Shown piece after piece: positions 56,918-64,000 of a DNA stretch of 64,000 nt. The stretch's first letter is position 1, and each line of letters opens with the position of its first letter. Both the position numbers and the translations under genes were made by a program. Under the pieces are notes generated by a model. It saw nothing but the letters and a program-made list of their open reading frames with translations. It searched no databases and was not told the origin of the DNA. The stretch is from Citrobacter sp. wls619 (GTDB lineage: Bacteria > Pseudomonadota > Gammaproteobacteria > Enterobacterales > Enterobacteriaceae): assembly GCF_005281345.1 (NCBI RefSeq), contig NZ_SZXJ01000044.1:62337-126336 (forward strand), given 5' to 3'.

Positions 56918-58393
56918 TCAATTACGGAACGGGTTGTTGCCGTTACTGCTGCTGGTTGTACGTGCAGCTGCCGGTTTGACCGCCGGTGCCGCACTGTTCG
57001 CGGTATAACCATCTGCCGCGGCGTCTTGCTGGGTATTTTCCGGCGCAACGGCGTCAGGCGCGGTGGAAATAGGTTTGCCCAGCGTATTGTTCAGCGCTAC
57101 CAGATCCTGCTCGTTAAGCGTACCGAGCGCAGACTTGATGTTTAACTGGTTGATAAGATAAGTATAACGCGCATTTGCCAACTGCTGCTTAGCGTTGTAC
57201 AGCGTGGTGGTGGCATCCAATACGTCCACGATGGTACGTGTACCGACAGAATAACCTGCTTCCATCGCGTCCAGTGAGCTTTGCGCAGAGACAACGGCTT
57301 GTTTGTACGCATTAATGCTACTGATAGACGCATTAATGTTGTTGAATGATGAACGAACGGTCTGTACTACGCTGCGGTGCGCGCTTTCCAGTTGCTCGCT
57401 GGCGCCCACAAAGTTGTACTGCGCTTGTTTAACCTGCGAGTTAACCATCCCGCCCTGGTACAGCGGCAGCGAGAAGTTCAGACCAATTTTGTTCTGGCCC
57501 TGGTTGCTGTCGTCATACTGAGAGGTGTTAGTTTTAGAACCACTGTAAGAGGTATCAGAAACACCAGTCGAGGCGGTTAAACCCAGCGTCGGCAGATGAC
57601 CATCCTGCGCCAGACGAATTTGCTCACGCGCCAGATCCTGGCTTAAACGTGCCTGCAATAACGTCAGGTTGCGGTTTTCTGCTTCTTTCAGCAGCGAATT
57701 CACTGCCTGCGGTTTGTTGGTTTTAAAACCATCCACATTCAGCGAGGCCAGTTCCGGGTAGTAATTGCCGGTGACCTGACGCAGCTGTTCAACGGCGTTG
57801 TCCAGATTGTTACGCGCGGTAACTTCGTTCGCTAACACGGTATCGTACTGTGAACGGGCGTTCTGTACGTCAGTGATAGCAACCAGGCCAACGTTAAAAC
57901 GCTGGGTCGTCTGATCTAACTGACGATAAACGGCGTCTTTTTGTGCCTGGGTATAAGAGAGCACGTCAATCGCGTTCAATACGTTAAAATAGGCCGTGGC
58001 GGTATTCAGGATCAGCGTTTGCTGATCGGTCTGATAGGTCACGTCCTGGATGCCTGCTGATTTTTCTTGCAGCGTCAGGGCACGCCATTTTGACATATCG
58101 AACAGAGTCTGAGTCAGGCTTAACGAAGCACTGGTCGCGTTGGAGTTGACGCCGTTGGCATCACGAAAGCCATTGCTGTAGGTGTAATCGGCACCTAAGC
58201 CCAGTTGCGGCAGTAAAGGACTACGCGCTTCGTTAATTTTTTCGAATGCAGCATCGCGATCGGCGGCGGATTTACGCAATTCCGGGTTGCTCAGGCGTGC
58301 TTGCTGATAAACCTGCATCAGGTTTTCTGCCTGGCTCAGAGTACTGAACCCCGACAGGCTCAGGCCGATAAGGATGGGGAGCAATTTCTTCAT
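56918..58393 (-). CDS. tolC: outer membrane channel TolC
   Basis: 491 residues from ATG 58393 (six bases after AAGGA; the ATG two codons earlier abuts that site). Signal peptide MKKLLPILIGLSLSGFSTLSQA. Two repeated outer-membrane-efflux halves, with the periplasmic coiled coils (AADRDAAFEKINEARSPLLP, QATLD-type segments) and the GYSVGTRTIVDVLDATTTLYNAK end. Trimeric exit duct for drug efflux and type I secretion. First gene of tolC-ygiB-ygiC, divergent from nudF. Confidence 0.98.
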   Translation of the reverse strand: MKKLLPILIGLSLSGFSTLSQAENLMQVYQQARLSNPELRKSAADRDAAFEKINEARSPLLPQLGLGADYTYSNGFRDANGVNSNATSASLSLTQTLFDMSKWRALTLQEKSAGIQDVTYQTDQQTLILNTATAYFNVLNAIDVLSYTQAQKDAVYRQLDQTTQRFNVGLVAITDVQNARSQYDTVLANEVTARNNLDNAVEQLRQVTGNYYPELASLNVDGFKTNKPQAVNSLLKEAENRNLTLLQARLSQDLAREQIRLAQDGHLPTLGLTASTGVSDTSYSGSKTNTSQYDDSNQGQNKIGLNFSLPLYQGGMVNSQVKQAQYNFVGASEQLESAHRSVVQTVRSSFNNINASISSINAYKQAVVSAQSSLDAMEAGYSVGTRTIVDVLDATTTLYNAKQQLANARYTYLINQLNIKSALGTLNEQDLVALNNTLGKPISTAPDAVAPENTQQDAAADGYTANSAAPAVKPAAARTTSSSNGNNPFRN

Positions 58394-58598
58394 TTGCATT
58401 CCTTGTTGTGAAGCAGTATTTAGCGCTGATCAAATTGTAAAAATAATTGCTGATTCTAGCAGAATCCGCCACTTCAAAAAGTTGGCGTTACGTGCCATAC
58501 GGCGTTAATTTGCATCAATTTAACACAAGGGCGCTCAAACAGCAGTCAAACGACCTTGAAATTCACACTTTAATCACTATTGGTACCAGGACAGCACA

Positions 58599-59231
58599 AT
58601 GCGTAAACCAGACAACTTGCCAATGACATTCACTAAAAATGATGTAGAAATTATTGCACGAGAAACACTATACCGCGGTTTTTTTTCACTGGATCTTTAT
58701 CGCTTCCGTCATCGCCTGTTTAACGGTGGTATGAGTGGTGAAGTGAAGCGTGAAATTTTTGAGCGCGGACACGCGGCAGTCTTGCTACCCTTTGACCCTG
58801 AGCGGGATGAAGTTGTGCTGGTCGAACAGATCCGTATCGCGGCCTATGACACCAGCGAAACGCCGTATCTGCTGGAAATGGTAGCCGGAATGATCGAAGA
58901 AGGTGAAACCGTTGAAGATGTGGCTCGCCGTGAAGCAATGGAAGAAGCCGGACTGGATGTGAAGCGGACTAAGCCCGTGCTGAGCTATCTGGCAAGTCCG
59001 GGGGGCACCAGTGAGCGCCTGTCTATTTTGGTAGGTGAAGTGGACGCTTCGACCGCAAATGGTATCCACGGTCTGGCGGATGAAAACGAAGATATTCGTG
59101 TTCATGTGGTGAGTCGGGAACAGGCTTATCAATGGGTAGAAGAGGGGATAATCGACAACGCGGCTTCTGTCATCGCCTTGCAATGGTTACAGCTGCACTA
59201 TCAAGAGTTAAAAACTGAGTGGAAAAAATGA
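58599..59231 (+). CDS. nudF: ADP-ribose diphosphatase (Nudix)
   Basis: 210 residues with the Nudix box [23 protein letters not shown] near residue 97 and the family [16 protein letters not shown]. Splits ADP-ribose to AMP and ribose 5-phosphate. First gene of the run nudF-yqiB-cpdA-yqiA-parE; its stop overlaps yqiB (ATGA). Confidence 0.97.
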   Translation: MRKPDNLPMTFTKNDVEIIARETLYRGFFSLDLYRFRHRLFNGGMSGEVKREIFERGHAAVLLPFDPERDEVVLVEQIRIAAYDTSETPYLLEMVAGMIEEGETVEDVARREAMEEAGLDVKRTKPVLSYLASPGGTSERLSILVGEVDASTANGIHGLADENEDIRVHVVSREQAYQWVEEGIIDNAASVIALQWLQLHYQELKTEWKK

Positions 59232-59650
59232 AGCGTTACACACCTGACTTCCCTGAAATGATGCGCCTGTGCGAAACCAATTTTTCGCAGTTGCGCCGCC
59301 TGTTGCCACGCAATGATGCAGCCGGTGAAACAGTGAGCTATCAGGTTGCAAACGCACAATATCGATTAACGATTATTGAATCGACCCGATACACTACGCT
59401 TGTCGCGATCGAACAGACGGCACCAGCGGTTACCTACTGGAGCCTGCCGTCGCTGACTGTGCGTCTGTATCATGATGCGAGGGTGGCTGAAGTGTGTTCA
59501 AGTCAGCAGATCTTTCGCTTCAAAGCGCGGTATGATTATCCAAATAAAAAGTTGCATCAACGCGACGAAAAGCATCAAATTAATCAGTTTTTGGCCGACT
59601 GGTTACGGTACTGTTTAGCACATGGAGCGATGGCGATTCCGGTTTATTAG
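59228..59650 (+). CDS. yqiB: YqiB, DUF1249 protein
   Basis: 140 residues from ATG 59228: [57 protein letters not shown]. Soluble, about 140 residues throughout the family. Function unknown; its tight linkage to cpdA and nudF is conserved. Confidence 0.93.
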   Translation: MKRYTPDFPEMMRLCETNFSQLRRLLPRNDAAGETVSYQVANAQYRLTIIESTRYTTLVAIEQTAPAVTYWSLPSLTVRLYHDARVAEVCSSQQIFRFKARYDYPNKKLHQRDEKHQINQFLADWLRYCLAHGAMAIPVY

Positions 59651-59674
59651 CGTCGTGAAACCTAAGGACACCAT

Positions 59675-60502
59675 TTGGAAAGCCTGTTAACCCTTCCTTT
59701 GGCTGGTGAGGCCAGAGTCAGGATCTTACAAATTACAGACACTCACCTGTTTGCCGAAAAGCATGAAACCTTACTGGGTGTGAACACCTGGGATAGCTAC
59801 CAGTGCGTACTGGATGCAATACATGCAGAGTCGCCAGAGTACGATCTCATCGTCGCGACTGGGGATTTGGCGCAGGATCAATCCGCTGCGGCTTATCAGC
59901 ATTTTGCTGAGGGCATCGCAAGTTTTCGTGCGCCCTGCGTTTGGTTACCCGGTAATCACGATTTTCAGCCAGCGATGTACAGCGCGCTTCAGGATGCGGG
60001 TATTTCCCCGGCCAAACGCGTTTTCATTGGCGAACAGTGGCAAATCTTGTTGCTGGACAGCCAGGTTTTTGGCGTTCCTCACGGTGAGTTAAGCGAATTT
60101 CAGCTTGAGTGGCTGGAGCGTAAACTTGCCGATGCGCCTGAACGTAATACGTTGCTGCTTCTGCATCATCATCCTTTGCCTGCGGGCTGCAGTTGGCTCG
60201 ATCAACACAGTCTGCGTAATGCGGCGGAGCTCGACAACGTGCTGGCGAACTATCCGCGCGTGAAGTATCTGCTCTGCGGGCATATTCATCAGGAGCTGGA
60301 TCTCGACTGGAACGGCCGCCGACTGCTGGCGACACCGTCGACCTGCGTGCAGTTTAAACCGCACTGTTCCAACTTCACATTGGATACCATCAGCCCCGGC
60401 TGGCGGACGCTGGAGCTTTTTGCCGACGGGACGTTGCAGACTCAGGTACGTCGTCTGCAGGGTAATCGGTTCCACCCTGACACCGCTTCAGAAGGCTACT
60501 GA
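59675..60502 (+). CDS. cpdA: 3',5'-cyclic AMP phosphodiesterase
   Basis: 275 residues, class III phosphodiesterase (metallophosphatase): [34 protein letters not shown] and CGHIHQELD give the full metal-ligand set. Lowers cAMP. The start is TTG at 59675, six bases after [24 protein letters not shown] agrees with the E. coli protein. Confidence 0.96.
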   Translation: MESLLTLPLAGEARVRILQITDTHLFAEKHETLLGVNTWDSYQCVLDAIHAESPEYDLIVATGDLAQDQSAAAYQHFAEGIASFRAPCVWLPGNHDFQPAMYSALQDAGISPAKRVFIGEQWQILLLDSQVFGVPHGELSEFQLEWLERKLADAPERNTLLLLHHHPLPAGCSWLDQHSLRNAAELDNVLANYPRVKYLLCGHIHQELDLDWNGRRLLATPSTCVQFKPHCSNFTLDTISPGWRTLELFADGTLQTQVRRLQGNRFHPDTASEGY

Positions 60503-61083
60503 TGTCTACGCTTCTTTACCTTCACGGATTTAATAGTTCTCCTCGTTCGGCGAAGGCATGTCTGCTAAAAAACTGGCTGGCGGAGCACCATCCGCACGTT
60601 GAGATGATTGTACCGCAGTTACCGCCGTATCCAGCCCAGGCGGCAGAGATGCTGGAGTCAATTATCCTTGAACATGGCGGCGAGTCGCTGGGGATTGTCG
60701 GCTCCTCATTAGGCGGTTATTACGCCACCTGGCTGTCGCAATGTTTTATGCTGCCAGCGGTGGTGGTGAACCCTGCCGTACGGCCTTATGAACTGCTGGT
60801 CGACTATCTCGGTCAAAACGAGAACCCCTACACGGGGCAGCAATATGTGCTAGAGTCACGCCATATTTACGATCTTAAAGTCATGCAGATTGACCCGCTG
60901 GAAGCGCCGGATTTGATTTGGCTGCTTCAACAAACGGGCGATGAAGTGCTGGACTACCGCCAGGCGGTGGCGTATTACGCCTCCTGCCGTCAGACAGTTA
61001 TTGAGGGCGGAAACCACGCATTCACGGGCTTCGAAGATTATTTCAACCCGATTGTCGATTTCCTTGGACTGCACAGTTTCTGA
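60502..61083 (+). CDS. yqiA: YqiA, esterase (alpha/beta hydrolase, UPF0227)
   Basis: 193 residues: [15 protein letters not shown], the nucleophile elbow [11 protein letters not shown], and a C-terminal [11 protein letters not shown] with the catalytic His. Small cytoplasmic esterase, active on palmitoyl-CoA and nitrophenyl esters in E. coli. One-base overlap with cpdA. Confidence 0.95.
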   Translation: MSTLLYLHGFNSSPRSAKACLLKNWLAEHHPHVEMIVPQLPPYPAQAAEMLESIILEHGGESLGIVGSSLGGYYATWLSQCFMLPAVVVNPAVRPYELLVDYLGQNENPYTGQQYVLESRHIYDLKVMQIDPLEAPDLIWLLQQTGDEVLDYRQAVAYYASCRQTVIEGGNHAFTGFEDYFNPIVDFLGLHSF

Positions 61084-61111
61084 CGATCAATTCGAATTGC
61101 TAATTTAAACC

Positions 61112-63004
61112 ATGACGCAAACTTATAACGCTGATGCCATTGAGGTACTCACTGGGCTTGAGCCGGTACGCCGTCGCCCTGGGATGTACACTGACACGAC
61201 CCGTCCTAACCATCTTGGGCAGGAAGTGATTGATAACAGTGTGGATGAAGCACTGGCTGGCCACGCGAAACGCGTGGATGTGATCTTACATGCCGATCAA
61301 TCGCTGGAAGTCATTGACGACGGACGCGGCATGCCGGTGGATATTCACCCAGAAGAAGGCGTTCCTGCGGTCGAGCTGATCCTCTGTCGCCTGCATGCAG
61401 GCGGTAAGTTTTCCAATAAGAACTACCAGTTTTCAGGCGGTTTACACGGGGTGGGTATCTCCGTGGTCAACGCGCTTTCAAAACGTGTAGAAGTGAACGT
61501 GCGTCGCGATGGTCAGGTCTACAACATCGCGTTTGAAAACGGTGACAAAGTGCAGGATCTGCAGGTGGTCGGTACTTGCGGTAAACGCAATACCGGTACC
61601 AGCGTGCACTTCTGGCCGGATGAAACCTTCTTTGACAGCCCACGTTTCTCTGTTTCTCGCTTAACGCACGTACTGAAAGCCAAAGCGGTACTGTGCCCGG
61701 GCGTAGAAATTACCTTTAAAGATGAAGTTAACAACAGCGAGCAGCGCTGGTGCTACCAGGACGGTCTGAATGACTACCTGAGCGAAGCGGTGAATGGCCT
61801 GCCGACGCTGCCGGAAAAACCGTTTATCGGTAATTTTAGCGGTGAGACGGAAACTGTTGACTGGGCGCTGCTGTGGCTGCCGGAAGGCGGTGAGTTGCTG
61901 ACTGAAAGTTATGTCAACCTGATCCCTACTATGCAGGGCGGTACGCATGTTAACGGCCTGCGTCAGGGACTGCTGGACGCGATGCGCGAGTTCTGCGAGT
62001 ACCGCAATATTCTGCCGCGTGGCGTGAAGTTGTCGGCAGAAGATATCTGGGATCGTTGCGCCTATGTGCTGTCGGTAAAAATGCAGGATCCACAGTTTGC
62101 CGGACAGACCAAAGAGCGCCTCTCTTCGCGTCAGTGTGCGGCATTCGTTTCTGGCGTGGTGAAAGATGCCTTTAGCCTGTGGCTGAACCAGAATGTGCAG
62201 TCTGCCGAGCTGCTGGCAGAAATGGCGATTTCCAGCGCGCAACGTCGTTTGCGTGCGGCGAAAAAAGTGGTCCGCAAAAAGCTGACCAGCGGTCCGGCTC
62301 TACCAGGGAAACTGGCGGACTGTACCGCACAGGATCTCAATCGCACCGAACTGTTCCTCGTCGAAGGTGACTCGGCGGGCGGATCGGCCAAACAGGCACG
62401 CGATCGTGAATACCAGGCGATCATGCCGCTGAAAGGTAAGATCCTCAACACCTGGGAAGTCTCTTCTGATGAAGTGCTGGCCTCGCAGGAAGTGCACGAT
62501 ATTTCGGTGGCGATCGGTATCGATCCGGACAGCGATGATCTGAGCCAACTGCGCTATGGCAAGATCTGTATTCTGGCTGATGCGGACTCCGATGGTCTGC
62601 ACATCGCGACGCTGCTGTGCGCGCTGTTTGTGAAACACTTCCGTACGCTGGTGAAACACGGTCACGTCTATGTGGCGCTGCCGCCGTTGTACCGTATCGA
62701 TCTCGGCAAAGAGGTGTATTACGCGTTGACAGAAGAAGAAAAAGCGGGCGTGCTGGAGCAGTTAAAGCGCAAGAAAGGGAAACCGAACGTACAACGCTTT
62801 AAAGGTCTGGGTGAAATGAACCCGATGCAACTTCGTGAAACTACGCTGGATCCGAACACCCGTCGCCTGGTGCAGCTCATTATCGATGATGAAGACGATC
62901 AGCGTACCAACGCAATGATGGATATGCTGCTGGCCAAGAAGCGTTCTGAAGATCGTCGAAACTGGTTGCAGGAGAAAGGCGACCTGGCGGATCTCGAAGG
63001 GTAA
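61112..63004 (+). CDS. parE: DNA topoisomerase IV subunit B
   Basis: 630 residues, the E. coli length. GHKL ATPase (EVIDNSVDEALAGHA, DDGRGMPVDIH, GGLHGVGISVVNALS), transducer domain, TOPRIM domain (LVEGDSAGGSAKQARDREYQ and LADADSDGLHIATLL) and the C-terminal KGLGEMNP region. With ParC it decatenates daughter chromosomes; target of quinolones and novobiocin-type drugs. Confidence 0.98.
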   Translation: MTQTYNADAIEVLTGLEPVRRRPGMYTDTTRPNHLGQEVIDNSVDEALAGHAKRVDVILHADQSLEVIDDGRGMPVDIHPEEGVPAVELILCRLHAGGKFSNKNYQFSGGLHGVGISVVNALSKRVEVNVRRDGQVYNIAFENGDKVQDLQVVGTCGKRNTGTSVHFWPDETFFDSPRFSVSRLTHVLKAKAVLCPGVEITFKDEVNNSEQRWCYQDGLNDYLSEAVNGLPTLPEKPFIGNFSGETETVDWALLWLPEGGELLTESYVNLIPTMQGGTHVNGLRQGLLDAMREFCEYRNILPRGVKLSAEDIWDRCAYVLSVKMQDPQFAGQTKERLSSRQCAAFVSGVVKDAFSLWLNQNVQSAELLAEMAISSAQRRLRAAKKVVRKKLTSGPALPGKLADCTAQDLNRTELFLVEGDSAGGSAKQARDREYQAIMPLKGKILNTWEVSSDEVLASQEVHDISVAIGIDPDSDDLSQLRYGKICILADADSDGLHIATLLCALFVKHFRTLVKHGHVYVALPPLYRIDLGKEVYYALTEEEKAGVLEQLKRKKGKPNVQRFKGLGEMNPMQLRETTLDPNTRRLVQLIIDDEDDQRTNAMMDMLLAKKRSEDRRNWLQEKGDLADLEG

Positions 63005-63017
63005 TTGCATGTAGAAA

Positions 63018-63100
63018 AGCCGGAGACGGGTATAAAATGCCTTATCCGGCTCTCATCTGACGAAGCGATTTATGCCGGATAGCTAAGCGTCACCCGGCAA
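63018..63100. repeat. REP-like units between parE and ygiN
   Basis: AAGCCGGAGACGGGTATAAA...TTATCCGGCT and TGCCGGATAGCTAAGCGTCACCCGGCA, diverged palindromic units between convergent genes. Confidence 0.65.
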
Positions 63101-63110
63101 ATCGACAATC

Positions 63111-63425
63111 TTAAATACCCGACTCCAGAATACGAATATTCATGTCCAGCACGTCACCTTTCACGGCTTCGCTGTAGGCTTTCATATGCGGGGTCTGCAA
63201 ATGCGCTTCAAGATGCGCGATGCTTTCCCACTGTTCAACCATCACGATTGAATCTGGTGCTGTGGTCTGAAAACTCACACCCGCAGCATGATCCACCATC
63301 GGCGCATAGCCGTGGCAGCCTTCTTCCTTCAGTACGGTCGGAACGATTTTAGCAAACTGATCCAGTACCGCCTGGCGGTGATGTTGACCTGGACGTGTAC
63401 GGATTTCTGCAATAACGGTAAGCAT
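63111..63425 (-). CDS. ygiN: quinol monooxygenase YgiN (ABM fold)
   Basis: 104 residues, antibiotic-biosynthesis monooxygenase fold: MLTVIAEIRTRPGQHHRQAV, VMVEQWESIAHLEAHLQTPHM. With MdaB it is proposed to form a quinone redox cycle. Located 30 bp after mdaB on the same strand. Confidence 0.95.
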   Translation of the reverse strand: MLTVIAEIRTRPGQHHRQAVLDQFAKIVPTVLKEEGCHGYAPMVDHAAGVSFQTTAPDSIVMVEQWESIAHLEAHLQTPHMKAYSEAVKGDVLDMNIRILESGI

Positions 63426-63455
63426 GGTTAACTCCTTCTAATTCCAGGTGACTAG

Positions 63456-64000
63456 TTAACCAAAAATCTCGGTCAGATGCTTGCGATATTCTGCGATATA
63501 ACGCGGAACATCTGGCATTTTAATCACGTCATTGGTGATAAAGGTCGGCAGCGCTTCCATTCCCAGGAACTGATTTGCTTTATGGAACGGCAGATACACG
63601 CCATCAACGCCAACGCCATGGAAGAACTGGTCTTTTTCAGTGAAGGCTTCCATTGGTGCGTTCCAGGTCAGAGACAACATGTATTTTTTGCCCTGAATCA
63701 GCCCGCCGGAACCGTATTTTTTAGAGGCATCTGAACGTGTACGGCCATCGCTGGCGTACAGCGTACCGTGACCTGCGGTAAACACGTCATCGATGTATTT
63801 TTTCACCGTCCACGGTGCACCCATCCACCAGCCAGGCATTTGCCAGATAACCGCATCGGCCCAGACGAAATTCTGCACTTCTGTTTGTACGTCATAATCG
63901 CTGTCTGCCCGTACGACTTTAACATCATGCCCGAGGTCGCGCAGGATACCGTCCGCGACCTCGGTCAGGGTGTCATTCAGTTGACCATTAGAATGGCCGA
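63456..64000 (-). CDS. mdaB: NADPH:quinone oxidoreductase MdaB, 5' end missing
   Basis: 181 codons to the window edge; E. coli MdaB has 193 residues, so only about a dozen N-terminal residues are missing. Flavodoxin-like fold with NGQLNDTLTEVADGIL, VIWQMPGWWMGAPWTVKKYIDDVF and TWNAPMEAFTEKDQFFHG. Reduces quinones by two electrons with NADPH. Confidence 0.96.
   Translation of the reverse strand, partial: GHSNGQLNDTLTEVADGILRDLGHDVKVVRADSDYDVQTEVQNFVWADAVIWQMPGWWMGAPWTVKKYIDDVFTAGHGTLYASDGRTRSDASKKYGSGGLIQGKKYMLSLTWNAPMEAFTEKDQFFHGVGVDGVYLPFHKANQFLGMEALPTFITNDVIKMPDVPRYIAEYRKHLTEIFG

Overview
The window is enterobacterial chromosome. The backbone gene order (yqjH, ileX, mug, rpoD, dnaG, rpsU, tsaD, ttdTBA, ttdR, plsY, folB, uppP, cca, ygiM, ygiF, glnE, hldE, yqiKJ, glgS, ubiK, ribB, zupT, ygiD, ygiCB, tolC, nudF, yqiB, cpdA, yqiA, parE, ygiN, mdaB) is the one I know from E. 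coli K-12, with diverged proteins, REP/BIME repeats in most gene gaps and two ERIC-type repeats beside dnaG. The complete B12-dependent glycerol (dha) regulon, in the arrangement known from Citrobacter freundii and with near-identical protein lengths, points to Citrobacter. The species call is an inference.

Region 1 (1-22286) is accessory DNA between yqjH (only its 3' end is here) and the ileX tRNA. It holds an AraC regulator divergent from a second cyclopropane-fatty-acid synthase, then the dha regulon: dhaK; dhaD-dhaR; orfW-dhaG-dhaT-orfY in reverse; dhaB-dhaC-dhaE-dhaF forward. The glycerol dehydratase, its reactivase, a cobalamin adenosyltransferase and 1,3-propanediol dehydrogenase form the reductive branch. 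Glycerol dehydrogenase and dihydroxyacetone kinase form the oxidative branch. Three pairs of 15-bp palindromes (GTTTC-N5-GGAAC type, 31-32 bp apart) lie in the two divergent promoter regions and are the best candidates for DhaR operators; one region also has an FNR-like box. Next come a 99-residue protein of unknown function, an operon of leuC/leuD paralogues with a haloacetate-dehalogenase-like hydrolase and a TtdR-like LysR regulator, and a low-GC patch with a frameshifted hcp, a Tlde1-type type VI effector, its probable immunity protein and a broken HTH gene.

Region 2 (22287-28885) is the ileX-mug and rpsU-dnaG-rpoD macromolecular-synthesis region with tsaD divergent from it. Region 3 (28888-33817) is a complete urease operon ureDABCEFG placed between tsaD and ttdT, which are neighbours in E. 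coli K-12; its ureD has no ATG, GTG or TTG start covering the conserved N-terminus. Region 4 (33940-38118) is the L-tartrate cluster ttdA-ttdB-ttdT with divergent ttdR.

Region 5 (38150-64000) is housekeeping backbone: phospholipid, folate and undecaprenyl-phosphate metabolism, tRNA CCA addition, glutamine-synthetase control, ADP-heptose synthesis, a flotillin-like pair, riboflavin synthesis behind an FMN riboswitch, zinc uptake, TolC, and the nudF-yqiB-cpdA-yqiA-parE run. The window ends inside mdaB.
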